Positions 23,601 to 35,932 are shown, counted from the stretch's first letter. The stretch: DNA of 64,000 bases from Acanthococcus lagerstroemiae (GCA_031841125.1 CM063112.1:57651722-57715721), one strand, 5' to 3'. The notes: generated from the letters alone by a model not told the origin. Numbers and translations: made by a program.

Positions 23601-25665
23601 CCTGACCTACCAATTATTCTACAGATACCTGTTGCTGTGTTGCATTCCATACCTTCATTACCGCTTGTTAATTAAATACGCGAATCGTTAACTTTTATTC
23701 TCCCTTGATAGCAGCGTCAACTTGTACAGGGTCATTTCACGGAATTTTCATACCTTGTTCGAAAACGCACATACCTACTAATCATTTCTTCAATGACTCT
23801 GTCCACGAATCGCTGGTGTCATTCGCGGAATATTTTCAAAATTCATTTACCTTTTATGAATTGAGGATCTCCCGCGATTTTCGAATTCCAGCACCAAGCT
23901 CCCTGTCAGCCAATCAACGTTCAATTTCGCGCTTTAATTTTAAACGAATGCAGGAATCAATTCTCTATACTTCCGACAACTGTAGCTACAGGTATAATTT
24001 TATTCGGGGGGGAACAAAGAGTCAACAGTGACGTCATTGATACTCGGTACAGGTTCATTCGTTGTAATCTGGACTCCTTCAACGCGAACAGGTAACGTCA
24101 TTTAGTCAAAGAGAACTGCTCAGTGCAACGCGTTACCTGGTCGTACTTGTTTGTACCTTAGAACTTTTTTCTCTACCTGTTAATTTATTTTTTAAATATT
24201 CCATCTATTTATGCGCGCTGGTTTTCAAATATTCGTTTATTCCATTTTCGGTTTCCCTCGAAGTTCTTTTCTAATCCGTGTTTGGTGGCTAGTGTAGTGC
24301 TTTATCGGTTGCATCGCTTTTAATTTATTCGATATCATTGGTACCCAGTGATTTGGTTTTTCCTTTTTTTTTTTCATTCGTTCTCGCGGTTAACGCCTAT
24401 AACGCATTGTGTATTGTTCCGGCTGCACCCACCAATTTGGATTCCATCATGTGCCTGTGAGTTTTCATTCATTTAAATAATGGGGTCTCACCATACCACA
24501 GCCTTCGGAGATGGTTCATGTGGAGGCTGTGTGCCTTATTCCACCGTGCTGAGTTGAACAGAACCCATTTAATGCTTTTTGTTGTGTGGATTCGTGGCGT
24601 GACCCTTTTCTAAGGGGCAACCTCGAACAGATAAGTTTCAGGCCCAAAAAGCAAAACAAGAAAAAAAACCGAAAAAAGGAAAAGTTATGGACTTTTTGCT
24701 AGGGAGAACACTGTCGGTCCAGGAGAGACATTCCCCCTTGCCCCCTCTCCGAAGCTGCAGATGTGTGAATTGAAAGCCTTCGAAAGCGATCAGTTAAATT
24801 TTACATTTCCAGTGTATAGATATTGAATTAATATGATTCTTTTCAAATTTGAGAAATTTCTCTCGGATGAGGTTGTATGGATTTCTCTGCTGTCTGCATC
24901 GCGTGCCAGACTTACCAGGCTGGAATGGCTTTCAGTTATTGCCACCACTTGGCCCTCTAAAGCTGGATTGCAAATCTCTACCAACTGGGTTGTTATTGAG
25001 TGCACATGCAGGTCCCAACGCTATGCGGTTGACCGGTAAAGGCATTTGGGCAGGTAGTGTTCCATGTCATAGCTAATAGTTTTAATGAGAGCATTGCCCA
25101 GCTTGTAGAAGAGTTATTCACTACAGCCTACCGCTCTGCAAAGTCCAGTATGTACTATGCAGTGGATGGTGTAGCAGAAAAAAGAGACTGTTGACCGGGT
25201 TTTTGGGACACGTAGATGTCAATTCGACATTTCATCACGTAGATTGTCTACATTCAAATTGAAATTACCTTGATTAGGGAATCTTCTGGCATTATTAGTT
25301 TACATTGTGATTCATAAACACCAGGTCAGGATCTATGCCACAGATTCCCCGGTCCATGTAGAGCAAAGATCTCCCGCAAATGCTCCCATTCCCTTCTACT
25401 TTTGCTACTCTGTGATATTTTTTTTTAAAGTTACCATAATATTTTCTCCATCTTTATTTTCCACTTTTCTTTTTTAGTTTATGGGTTGCTAGAATGTTTT
25501 TCCATAAGTCCACCAGTCGTCTTTCAGGCGGGTGATATGTCTTGTCCATCTCTATTTTGTCCTTCTGACATACCTCTGCATCTTTTTATATTTTTATTCC
25601 ATTTTGATTGCTTCCAGTCTAATTTTGACTTTTCCCCTCGTATTGAGGATTGAGCGCTCCATTGC
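20640..25665. other. Mostly featureless stretch downstream of PDZ exon 3
   Basis: Contains a truncated hAT MITE end at 21738-21868 (GTCTGGACCCCC ... GGCTGGCTATGCCACTG, like 35933-36089) and the hairpin at 22681-22715. ORFs at 22183-22500, 23473-24031 and 24790-25076 occur on both strands, so none is convincing. A minus frame at 22217-22423 (SPIMPKSTKPSNIAKQQKG) follows an acceptor-like TGCATGCAG and might be a decayed element. No gene is claimed. Confidence 0.4.
22681..22715. repeat. Perfect hairpin with G-run loop
   Basis: CATACTAACCCC is followed by a 13-base G run region and GGGGTTAGTATG. The stem is 12 bp, perfectly complementary. Confidence 0.85.
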
Positions 25666-26097
25666 ATTGTTGCTATATTATATAGTCTCCCTCGTTTCGC
25701 TTTTCAAGATTCTAGAACGTGCACATGTAAAATGACTCGTACAACGTGTATAACTGTTGTATAATTGTCGGTGCTGATTATACACCAACCAACTTTTGAC
25801 TTTGACTTAGTGTAAAAACAAGTATTCGCGACTGAAATTCGAAGTAATTACACGACGTGGGCTGGCTGAAAAGGTGAGCAACATAAGACAACCGCGCGGT
25901 TTTTCATATTCCAAGGTCGATAGATAACGACCATTCGAACTATCGACTAGAATCTGGTTTCGTGTAGTTGTGTGAATTCTCCAAATACAAATCAGTGATG
26001 TGCTACCTATCTAGTTCGAATAGATTTGTTCATGTGTAAGATCTCAAGTGTTCGTCCTAAGAAGATTTTCTAAAGTGGAAGATGAAAGCCAATACCG
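25666..26097 (+). repeat. 430 bp direct repeat, copy 1
   Basis: Begins ATTGTTGCTATA and ends AGTGGAAGATGAAA...ATACCG. It is about 90% identical to 29707-30136 across its length (TCTCCCTCGTTTCGCTTTTC, CACGACGTGGGCTGGCTGAA). The pair looks like LTRs about 4 kb apart. However, flanking bases do not match, no primer-binding site is evident, and the interior holds only non-LTR remnants. Confidence 0.8.
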
Positions 26098-26159
26098 CTT
26101 ACCTTCTTGTCAGATTTTTTTGTTTAATATCCATGTTTGACACCATCTAGAGGAGAATG

Positions 26160-26990
26160 TGTGGTTTGCAGATGCCTTTAAGAATGACCAAGGTCTAGGA
26201 ATCTGAATCACGAATGCAAAAGGCGTCGACAACTGTTCAGTGGCACTGGGCGAGACGTCACTATCCTCCAAGCAGAGGTAATGGCGATCATGGTAGCCAT
26301 TGATAGAAGCCAGCAGAAGGGCCTTGTTAATAAGCAGATCTGTACAGACAGTCAGTTGGGTATTAAGGCACTATTGTCACACCTAACTACATCCCTGGTG
26401 GTGACAGAGTGTGTTAACAAATCATACACTCTTGCTCAGGAGAACCGTGTCACCATACTATGGACACTGGGATACTGCAGCATAAAAGGGAACATGATTG
26501 CTGGCAAACTAGCAGAGGAGGGCATAAAAAAGGAACTGGCAATACCCAGGTCGTGTCTTCCTATAGCATACAGCGTCATAAAATCCAAAGTAAGGGCTTG
26601 GATAAGTAAGCAGATGGAAACGCACTGGCGATTTACTAGTGGTATGAAAGTCAGCAAAATACTGATAAGGGACGCTCCCAGTAAGTATGCCGAGTTCCTA
26701 TTAGGGCTTGACTGGAAACATGCAAGGCTCATGAGGGATGCTAACTGGTCATGGGGCCACAAAACACATATGGTATAAAATAGGAGTGGTGCAAAGCGGC
26801 TCCTATAGGTACTGTGGAGGAGAAGAAGAAACCTTGATCCATATTATATGTCAATGCCCTGCAATAGCCGGGACAAGATGCGGAGTACTGGGACTAGAGT
26901 ATCCCGCACCCAGTCAAGTCAAAGGGATAGAGCTCAGTAAAATTCTCACTTTGGCTTTAAAAGTGAGGCTACTGAGCTGATCTTTAACAG
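26160..26990 (+). pseudogene. Non-LTR retrotransposon (R1/I/Jockey-like) RNase H and C-terminal zinc motif
   Basis: Frames 26281-26778 and 26738-26980, after a frameshift, give an RNase H-like domain: WFADA near 26163, LQAEVMAIMVAIDR, ICTDSQLGIKAL, then WTLGYCSIKGNMIAGKLAEE. The canonical W-x-P-G-H-x-G-I-x-G-N-x-x-A-D is altered (H to C, D to G), so it is probably inactive. After it come LLGLDWKHARLM and CGGEEETLIHIICQCPA, the zinc-knuckle-like C-terminus typical of arthropod non-LTR elements. A second copy is on the minus strand at 53300-53735. Confidence 0.85.
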
Positions 26991-27572
26991 CAACTTGAAG
27001 AATAGTGCAAGGGACTGCAAAGTTTGAGCACTCGGCGCATGCAGCGCCACCTCCCACAAAAATAACACTGATGACATGTTTGACACATGTAGGTCAGCGT
27101 AGGTATAATGCACATGTTTGTTATAGAGGCTGAAGGGTCCTTTAAAAATGTTTGTAACTTCCAAAATTATAACAAATGGCGTAATTGTTGTAATGATGGA
27201 CGTTTGACCACGTTCTTGTTTTGTAAAATATTAACAACTGTATAACAGAGGAAGTCAAACTGACATGTTAGATGTTATTGATGACTAAGAGTAAGATTCT
27301 CATTTGTATACCCTCCTCTTAGTTTTAGGTACATATCTCCAACCCTTCCCTCTTTGAACCACTTTCATATCTCTTGTGTTCTCATTATGTCTCTTGGAAA
27401 TGAATTTTGGGTCTATATATCTACTTCTATGGTGTCCTTTTATCCTGTTTTTTCCCCCCAACTTTTCATGTCTGTCCTATGCAGTGGCAACGGAAAGCAT
27501 CACTGCCGTAAAGAGGGTGGCATAATCCATCAAACATTAGACAAAAATAAGGTGTTATGTTCGAATATCTGG

Positions 27573-27665
27573 TTACTGACGTGATACTCAAAAGGGTAAT
27601 TTCCGAGGAAAGGGGTGCAATGTCTGGGAAGCCACTTTGGCATGCGTTTATCGTCATACCTTCTA
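27573..27665 (-). repeat. ~95 bp dispersed motif, copy 1
   Basis: On the minus strand it shares ACGCATGCCAAAGTGGCTTC, CCAGACATTGCACCC and CTTTTGAGTATC with 28023-28121 and 53092-53192. Each RNase H relic has a copy downstream, in antisense relative to it, which suggests part of the same element's 3' region. Confidence 0.6.
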
Positions 27666-28022
27666 CCAAACATTACAAATCCCTTCTTATTTATTTCATT
27701 GCAAACAATAGAACATTCCAGAAGAAATACTTAGTTATCTGAATTTTAGCAGAAGGGGATGCTACCTCCTATGTCCTCCATTCTACCGCCTATCCTCGGT
27801 CCTTTGATATCATCTATATAGTTCCTCATTTGTATCTACTTAAGCATATACATCAATTATATATCTGTTTTCACAATAGTTCTTGGGTTCAAATTTTCGT
27901 TTGTATAATTCCAAAAACAAGATGAAGTCAGTAGGACATGATTCCAAATTCGTTCACTTGGGGGATGGTTTTAAAATGAAACTGCAAGACTATGGCCACT
28001 TTCATTATTCAGTGATCCACTT

Positions 28023-28121
28023 GGTGGAACATATGGTGATGCACGCATGCCAAATTGACTCCCCAGACCCCGCACCCGCAGCCCCAGAAATTAGCCTTTT
28101 GAGTATCGCATTAGTAACCAG
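28023..28121 (+). repeat. ~95 bp dispersed motif, copy 2
   Basis: Reads GGTGGAACATATGGTGATGC, ACGCATGCCAAATTGACTCC, CCAGACCCCGCACC, CTTTTGAGTATCGC. Same family as 27573-27665 and 53092-53192. Confidence 0.6.
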
Positions 28122-28607
28122 CGTTGCTGTTGCTGCTGCCAATCCGGCTGATGCTGTTGCTGTTCCCGAATCTCCGGCAACTCTTCCCTCAGCACCTGGA
28201 GTTCTTGTTCATGCCCTGTGACCATTAGCTTCATTTTGTCATCCATTTCAGCGATTTTCTGGTCGTTCTCTTTGAGCTCACCATCAGCTGCCGGTTTTCC
28301 TTTCTTAATAACCCTCCCCCCCACTCCTGACAGATTCGGTGACGTCGACTGTCGACATCAGTGTCGTCGCCTCTTGCTCCAATAATGTGGAGGCGACTCG
28401 CCTTCTCTCTTTCTTTCTGTCCTCGTTGCCTCCTACCAGGAGGACTTTGGTTCTGGGATATAGTTCCACCATTGTAATGTGGGTTGGCATGTTTTCAGTC
28501 ATCGCGAAATCCATACATTGCTGGGAGAAGGGAACGCTTTTGTCCGCCCCGCCATCCGAGGCCCTGCTTTTTTCATAATTCATTTTCATGATACAGTAAT
28601 TAGTCAA
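28091..28607 (-). pseudogene. Possible retrotransposon ORF1-like fragment (coiled coil)
   Basis: Two minus frames overlap: 28607-28305 (charged, ending with a KKERRRVASTLLEQEATTLM-type segment) and 28324-28091. The second has a heptad-like helix, LKENDQKIAEMDDKMKL through LREELPEIREQQQ, then a glutamine-rich tail. Joined by one frameshift they give about 170 residues with coiled-coil potential, as in non-LTR ORF1 or gag proteins. No zinc knuckle is visible. A host exon is the alternative. Confidence 0.35.
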
Positions 28608-28609
28608 GA

Positions 28610-29706
28610 TACCAAAAACTGATGGTGCACCTTATATATGCGTATGATTTTGAGAATAAATTGAGAAATATGTCGCTAGGCTTTCAGGAGCAACTACATA
28701 TTCCATGCTTGGATATCATGTCTGAATGCTGAATTGGGGAGCTGATGGTTAGAAAAACAGAATTTTAATGAAAATTGTTTGAATTTACGCAAAGAAACGG
28801 GGTTTATGCTGCCCTCATTTATGATGGAAAAATTAGACTGAACACAAATATGTAAGATTCAAAAGCCCAAATCTCTCTAGCAGCGCCTTAGTCAAAAGAA
28901 CTTGCATGTATTCCTTCTTATGGAAATGAATTCGATAGCCGAGATAACGGCTTTAGGACCCAACAGCCAACATCCTTTCAGATTTCTCTATCACAGTTTT
29001 AACAACGTTCTCTAAAAGAGTCCTAATGACATGTAAATGAGCCCGAGCAGAGGCTGAACGATTTTTTCTGAGTCCCAACAAGTTTTATCAAGGAGATCTA
29101 TTTAAACGCTGGTGTGAAGAGTCTGAAGTGCCGTATTATAGTCTGACTGAATATTACCGAATCTTAACGAAGTCTTAGTATGTTTTGGAAGAGTCTGATG
29201 AGGCTAAACGAGTCATTAAGAGAGCCTAATCAGTCTTAGCAAAGGCTGAATGAGTTTTTGGGAAGACTGAATGTATGTCCAAATTCATTGATGAGCTTAA
29301 TAAATTCTTAAGGGTAGCTGAATATATCTAATTTGCCATGGTGGATACACGGAGAGGGCAGTGGGTATTGTGAGCACCAGGTGGAAGCCAACCTCTAGAA
29401 TCCAAAACACTACCTAGTAGGTGTTATAGTCAGGGAGGCAATGAGATGTAGGCAGCCGGACTAGCAGACTGAGTCGCAGGTAGATGAACAGGAAGAGAAA
29501 GATGGACATAGTTTCAACATTGCCATTTCTACCAGTACCGGAAATGAAACTCCAATATCCGAAATAAGTGAATGTACTGACAGATAGACTGCCTGACTAT
29601 AACTTGCTGATTGAAAGAGAATGTTGGCTTTGGTGCCAGGGGTGAGCGATATTTCAGAAACCTAGAAATCCTCAAGTCTGAGTTCAAATCGGCCCACTAT
29701 CTGGAT
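28610..29706. other. No gene seen
   Basis: Contains degenerate repeats of AGTCTGAATGAG / GAGTCTTAAC type (28980-29320), perhaps an old minisatellite. No coding evidence. Confidence 0.4.
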
Positions 29707-30136
29707 ATTGTTGCTATATATCAGTCTCCCTCGTTTCGCTTTTCAAGATTTTAGTACGTACACATGTAGAATGACTCGTACACCGTGTATAACTGTCGTG
29801 TAATTGTCGGTGCTGATTATACGCCAACCAACTTTTGACTTTGACTTAATGCAAAAACAAGTATTCGCGACTGAAATCCGAAGTAATTACACGACGTGGG
29901 CTGGCTGAAAAGGTGAGCAACTGAAGACAACTGCGCGGTTTTTCATTTTCCAAGGTCGATAGATAACGACCGTTCGAACTATCAACTAAAATCTGGTTTT
30001 GTGTAGTTGTGTGAATTCTCCATATACAAATCAGTGATGTGCTACCTATTGAGTTCGAATAGATTTGTTCGTGTGTGAGATCTCGAGTGCTCGTCCTAAG
30101 AAGATTTTCTGAAGTGGAAGATGAAAACCGATACCG
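29707..30136 (+). repeat. 430 bp direct repeat, copy 2
   Basis: Second copy of 25666-26097, same orientation, about 4.04 kb downstream. See copy 1 for the LTR question. Confidence 0.8.
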
Positions 30137-30904
30137 TGTTTTACATAGGCCGGTTCAAGAGGCACCAGGCAAACGAAAACGAATAACGTAATGATTCAAT
30201 GCTAGGAACTGTATATGTAAGTGAGAATTACCAGTGTTCACTTGGGTTTCTCGTGGGGGGTCTCTTACTAAATGGGTTCTTCTTTAAAATAAAAACCTTG
30301 GAAATGGAAAAAGCTCGGTGATTTGAAATTTACTGTACAAGCGGCCTGTATTAGAAGGTCTGTATGCATGCAAAGTCGGAGATCACTGTGAAGACAAGCT
30401 AAAAAGGATGCACAGTGGTCCATCCATAGGCATTGTGGAACTGAGGAACAAGAGGACATCGTAACTGCTTGGGATTTACTTCTTTTCTCCCCTCTGCTTA
30501 CTTATTGTGCCGGTACTAGGGTGGTCCTGATTTAAACAGTTTTTGAAATTGGAATGCCAATTCTCCTTTCCCTTATGACTGAAATGTAACACTGTCAAAC
30601 TTTAGGATTTTTTGAAAAATATTGACCAGTGCCCCTAGACCTGTTAAATAACGTAGGACCTAACCTAAACGTAACTGTTAAGTTTTTGACGTTTTTGAAA
30701 AATTTGATCAGTGCCCATAGGCTTTGAAGTTTAATAACATAGGATTTGCGTAAGAATTTCTCGAAATATCTTTATGGTTTGAAAATATCCTTACCGAGGA
30801 AGAAAACATGAAAGGGTGGCATCAACCCGTCCTAGAAGAATAAAATGCTGAACATTTTCATATTTTCCTAAATTAAAAATTGAAATTTTGAGTGAGGAAT
30901 TCTT
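30137..30904. other. No gene seen
   Basis: AT-rich sequence with two similar segments containing TTTGAAAAAT...TTGACCAGTGCCC (30605, 30690). The minus ORF 30268-30459 is not supported by any motif. Confidence 0.4.
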
Positions 30905-31136
30905 AGAACGTTGGGTTCTCTTTTTCTAATTTTTTGCTCTCAACACGAGCCCTGGAATCCGCCCTTTCGAGTATTACCTCAGAACGTCGGGGAGGCTGTT
31001 AGAGCTGTCTTAGCCCTCTTCTCTACGGGTCGAAAAACCGGCCTACGTCGAAATGTAGCAAGTCGTTTTGTGGGCTCGAATCCGGAACCTCCGGACTCCG
31101 AGACTAGCGCGCTATCCACTCTGCCAACCAGACCCC
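30905..31136 (-). repeat. tRNA-derived SINE
   Basis: On the minus strand the head reads GTCTGGTTGGCAGAGTGGAT, AGCGCGCTAGTCTCGGAGTC, GGATTCGAGCCC. An A-box-like TGGCAGAGTGGATAGCGCGC lies at 31126-31107 and a B-box-like GGATTCGAGCC at 31083-31073. The spacing fits an internal RNA polymerase III promoter with a long arm, as in tRNA-Ser/Leu-like heads. A tRNA-unrelated body follows (ACGTAGGCCGGTTTTTCGAC, AATACTCGAAAGGGCGG). The acceptor half of a tRNA is missing, so it is not a tRNA gene. Confidence 0.75.
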
Positions 31137-31644
31137 TCAGCCAATCAGACATGAAAAGACTAAATTTTGAAAAATCCCAATGCTTAATTTTAGAAACAAT
31201 ACAACTTTTTTAGATAGAATTTGTACGCTTATTGTGAATACCTTCCTTAAATTTCCCCCTCCCCCTCCGACAATTTGATTGGAGTCTACCAAATGAGGTC
31301 CCGCCTGTTGAGTCTATAAGTGTAGTAAGTCACTGATTCAGTTTTGATAGTAGGTTTTAGATTCAACCTCCTTGGTCGCTACCGAAGGGGTTCTGACTAT
31401 CGTATTGACATTTTTTCAATTGAAACCACCGTTGGTCGAAATACAGAAGGCCAAATCGAAAAATTACCCGCAAAATTGAATTCAGTGACTTTGAAAATGT
31501 ATCTCAAAAAAGGACATGGTTTAGTTGGAACCCACTTCTGTGTTAACACGATCATACATTAACAAAGACCTTGTGGAGCGAAATGTAGAATTTCTGACAT
31601 TCATTCCCTCTGGCCAACTTCAGAAGACTCAAGGATTGCTATCT

Positions 31645-31935
31645 ACTCCCTAACTCATTTCCTTATGTTCATACCCACCACCCAGAGGCAGTTGTTGCTC
31701 CCTCCTTCCCCTGGAATGCCAACTACCGCCTAACTCGTTTCCTTATGTTCACACCTACCTCCTACAGAAAGTTTTTGCCCATTTCCTTCCCTAGAATGCA
31801 GCTACCCCAACTCGTTTCTTATGTTCATACCCACCACTTAGAGGAAGTTTCGCCCCTTTCCTTGGAATGCAACTACCCCTAACTCTTTTCTTTATGTTCA
31901 TATCCATCCCCCAGGAGAAGTTTCTCCCCCTCCTC
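31645..31935. repeat. Minisatellite, ~4 units of 75-90 bp
   Basis: Four imperfect units share TAACTCGTTTCCTTATGTTC, ATACCCACCACCCAGAGG, AAGTTTTTGCCC and CCTGGAATGCAACTACC. No coding frame. Confidence 0.8.
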
Positions 31936-33304
31936 GGACCTTAGATACTGTACTTTAAAAAAATTGTTTCTCGGTGTTTTATAGAAACTGTAATAATGGA
32001 AATTTTGAGCTTTCATTAGTCCGAATAATGGAAATGAGGTACCTGGCGTGGAGGTTTCAATTCATTTTCAATATTTTTTGTACTTGAGGTTCAAAACTGA
32101 GACACCCGGAAGCACAAAGGATGTCAGATATTTTCATAGTGTATAATGGGGTTCAAAAATAAATATGACAAGAATCGCAATAAGGATATCATTCGATTTT
32201 GACGTTACTTTGAATCTTAACTCAAAATTCAGGAACCATGGTGTAGGGGAAGATGGGAAAATTTCATGAAATACAACGTGGGTATTACTTTTAGAATTCG
32301 GGAGCAATTTAATTTGATTTTGGCAATCGTTCTCATTTCAGAATTTAGGTACGCAGGGAGCAATGGAGGTTGCACAAAAATGTCAATAACAGCATACGTC
32401 TCATTTTTTCAATGTTAAAAGTTTAGGAATTTTGGTTCTTCACATAAATTTGATATTAATATGATCAAGATGAGCCCCTCCCGCCTGATCGCGCGCTTTG
32501 AGTGTGAGCGCCAGCACCACATGCTGCTTGATTTCCATTTATTTTGTTTACCTGCACTCCGCAAATTTGAACTTTCAAGAAATAAGGTTTATATTATTCA
32601 AATTCTTGTATCCATTTTCCTACTCTCTGTATGCCTCAGTTTTGAAATGAGGAACAAATTAACGCTAACTGCGAATTTAGCGACTTCAGAAATATACGCA
32701 CAAATGGGAGGGGGGATTGCGGGAGCTTAGCCCCTCTTAAATCCTTTAAAAGCCCCCCTCGAAAAAAAAAGTGAAAACTATGCGAGCAAAAGAATTCTAG
32801 TGTGATTTTGGTATTTGGCAACCTTCCGTGAGCCCCGCATCCAAGATCGGCTATTTGCGTTTATGCCTGAAATCTGTAAAAATGATATTGATTGTGTTCA
32901 TTTGTGTGCCGCTTTCGCTCCTCCAGGGTACTCAGTTTTGAAATGAAGGCCAAATAAGCGTAAAAATCAAATTTAGCGCCTTCCAAAACCAATAGAATGT
33001 TACCAGTATTGAATTTCATGAATTTTTTCTATCATTTCTTGTCCCCTGAAACCACCATTTTGAAATGAGGTTCGAATTAATGGAAAAATCAAGTTCAGCG
33101 ACTCCTAGAGTTTGAGAAAGAGAGGGAATGCGTGTTACAAATTCTAAATCTCCCCTCATGTTCACGTTTGAAGTGTTAGGGGTCATTTAACCTCCCTCCT
33201 CTCTAATTGACGGTCTTGGAAGCGACTTACAAAAAAATCATTAACTACTTTTTTCATGTGGAATTCTGCGAGGAACAATTTGGGTTATTCTTTTTCCCCA
33301 TATC
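31936..33304. other. Diffuse repeats, no gene
   Basis: Three related segments with TTTGAAATGAGG...TTAACG...AAATTTAGCGACTTC occur at 32637, 32931 and 33055. No gene was found. ORF 32461-32730 has no recognisable domain. Confidence 0.45.
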
Positions 33305-33550
33305 CAGGGACGTACCAAAAGGGGGATGGGGGAACTTACACCCCCTTCCCGTAGGAACTTTTCTCTCAGCAGTTGGAAAAATTTATCATTTCAGTCAGCC
33401 GAATTGGAAAAATCCAACAAGTTAAAAGTTTTTTTTCTTCTTTTTTTGCCTTGATACTTGGGAATTTTAAGTTGACTCAGTTAGGACTTTCACAATTTAT
33501 AAACCCCCCCCCCCCCCCCGCCCACAGGAAAAAGTTTTGGTATGTTCCTG
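33305..33550 (+). repeat. CAGGGACGTACC-type MITE-like repeat, copy 2
   Basis: Starts CAGGGACGTACCAAAAGGGG, ends GGTATGTTCCTG, and has the shared body and a 17-base C run near 33503. Confidence 0.8.
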
Positions 33551-33884
33551 CCCGTATCGGTGATAGTTCTCGAGATTTTTGAGAAAAACTGATTTTTGTA
33601 GTGCGTTTGGCTCCCTCGGAGAAAAGCTCCACCAGAATCACTGGATACTTTTGATATGTTGATTAGAGGTCCAATCTGAAGAGATCGGCGAAACTATCTT
33701 TAATGGATATTTTGCCCAACTACTCTCTCTAAATTTCCTTGGTTATTATACTGAAAAATTGGAAAAGCAAGGGCCCCCCGGGGCGCACCAACGTCATAAA
33801 TTTTTAACTTTCCCGGTTATTCAATTTATTCCATAAATATTGGTAATAAACCTCCCATTGAGCTATCATTCGTATAGGAGGGCA

Positions 33885-35860
33885 CAGTGTCGGACTGGCT
33901 TTCTTTAAGGCCCCTGGCTATTCTCGCACATTGGGCCCCGTGTCATACCCCACTCTGCCCTTCAACAAATGAACATAACAGGAAAGACTGTATGTTATTT
34001 TCAATGAAAAGGCAAAAAATACTTGGAATGAATTCTATTAAACTTCGTTATAAAAATGCAAAAACGAATAAAAGAAAAAATCAAGAGTAAAACGATAACA
34101 TAATTCTATAAGAATTGAAATCAAAAAAAGCACAGTGTTGCCAATTGAAAATACACTAATAACAAAGACAAAATCAAAACAGGTAATCTCTTTAATTCTT
34201 TTGAGGATTGCCCAACCTGGTCAATAATTTCATCAACATTAATATTTTCTAGATCAGATTCTACAAACATCAACAGTAAAGGGCTTAATAATTCTTGGCC
34301 AAGAGTATTTCTTGAACAGTCCTTGAGCTTTTTCAACTTCGAAAAGCACCATTCGCAATACACTTGGGTGCAGGACAACAAGAGTGTAAATTTTATAGCT
34401 GCGTATAAATTGTTAAAGATCCCAGACATAGTTGTTAATTCATGCAAAATTGAAAAGAGGCATCCCAGACCATGAGGCCCAGTTTTTATCTTCATCGTGG
34501 TGAGCTTGAGTTACTGTCATTTTCTCATTCCTGAATCTAAATCTAATTTTTCTTCAGATGCTGAACTTTCCAAATTTTGATCTTGATCATGCTCAACCTG
34601 TTCTTTGTCTTGATGACCTACTGCTGCTATAGCTGCATAAAGTTTCCGCCAATTTTAAGTCAAGCTATCATACTGCCCTGCAAATTGCTCGAGTTCATTC
34701 AGTAAAGATATTCTGCTTAAGCCTGCTAATTCACTTATCTGTACAAAAGTTGACGTGGGAAATTCTGAAATACTTTTCATGTTTGAAATTTCTTCAAATT
34801 TTTCTGGATCCAACCACGAACGATCCATGTATAAATCTTTATTTTGAATAAACTTCTTGATACTTCCTTGAGTATTGTCATTAATGCTATAAAAATATTC
34901 ACACGAAAATCTGTGGACAAACCTAATACCTTAATTCTGGTCGTTCATCACTATTTCTATTGACAAAATTCCCTCCGTTCAAGCTCACATTCTTTCTTAT
35001 CATTGTCATCGTCATCACTAATGTCTTCAAATTCAAGTTCATCGGCCTCTTGCTTTGCAAAACATTCATTACATTCTCTTACAAATAATTTTGTTTCTTC
35101 ATATAATTTAAAAAAATATGCTTCATTTCTTTTGGCTTCGATTTGGGAGCTCGGTTTTTCCACCATTTTCCATGCTCGTGGATAATCTAATGAAGAAGAC
35201 CGCAAATATTTTGAAACAGGAGTTGTGACAGAAAACAAATCTAAAATAATTACGGCGGTTAAAAACTGTATCAAATTTCTCCCAATTCTTCGTTCCTGAA
35301 ATTTTGATCTACAATCAAATTTCCTGCCAACAGCTACCTTTTTGAGATACTTCAAAAAAATAATAAATCGTGATTTCTTTATTTCTCGTATTTTTGCAGG
35401 TAGTTCAAAAACTGAAGATAAAGCCTTATCTTGGCTCCACCATCTTGTTTTTCAAATTTTGCACAAACGCCTCAATTTATTATGACCTTCCATTATAGTC
35501 GCAAGTTCATTTCTCCACAAATCCATTCTTTTATATGAGTCACTTACAAATACTGCACCCTGTCGAATATTTCAAACATATCTTCTGCTTTACTGCAACT
35601 AGAGATTGTGTATGTCTCAGTACTGAATTTTGGACATGCGCTTGGCAATGTGTGTAAATGGCATTTTTAATTCTGCTTTTTAAGCCTTTAAAGTCACCTT
35701 TCATGTTAGATGCGCCATCAAATTTCCTTCAAACTTTTGTTGAAAATTTTTCTCAATCACAATATTGTTGTAGTACAGCTGTTTTTGGGCCCCCTTAAAA
35801 CTTTCCTTTCGGCTGGCCCCTGGCGATCGTCAGGTAGCTACCCGGGCCTGTCCGACACTA
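33885..35860 (-). mobile_element. hAT transposon (1,976 bp) with decayed transposase
   Basis: Ends CAGTGTCGGAC and GTCCGACACTA are inverted. Flanks GGAGGGCA (33877-33884) and GGAGGACA (35861-35868) form an 8 bp duplication with one mismatch. It encodes a broken hAT transposase on the minus strand. Its length is short for a full hAT, so it is internally deleted. Confidence 0.9.
34121..35760 (-). pseudogene. hAT transposase pseudogene (ZMYM1/DUF4371-like)
   Basis: Read on the minus strand. Near 35480-35400, LCKI..KTRWWSQDKALSSV resembles the conserved TRW motif. Frame 35355-34957 (132 residues) is the central region with an acidic insert (EFEDISDDDD). Frame 34495-34121 carries the C-terminal dimerisation domain: CFSKLKKLKDCSRNTLGQE, then ESDLENINVDEIIDQV, which matches the hATC motif ERSFSKLKLIKTxLRxxMxxERL in form. 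Stops and frameshifts separate the pieces. The N-terminal zinc finger is not found. Confidence 0.8.
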
Positions 35861-35932
35861 GGAGGACAGTGTGTATATTTTTTGAGTTTCCCCTTGCTTT
35901 CGTTGGAGTTTATCCATCGAAATTTTCCTTCT

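Noticed and set aside
25666..30136. Complete LTR retrotransposon
   Set aside because: Direct repeats are present, but no LTR-type gag/pol, primer-binding site, polypurine tract or target duplication was found.
31070..31136. Functional tRNA gene
   Set aside because: Box motifs are present but the acceptor stem and 3' half do not fold as a tRNA; it continues into a SINE body.
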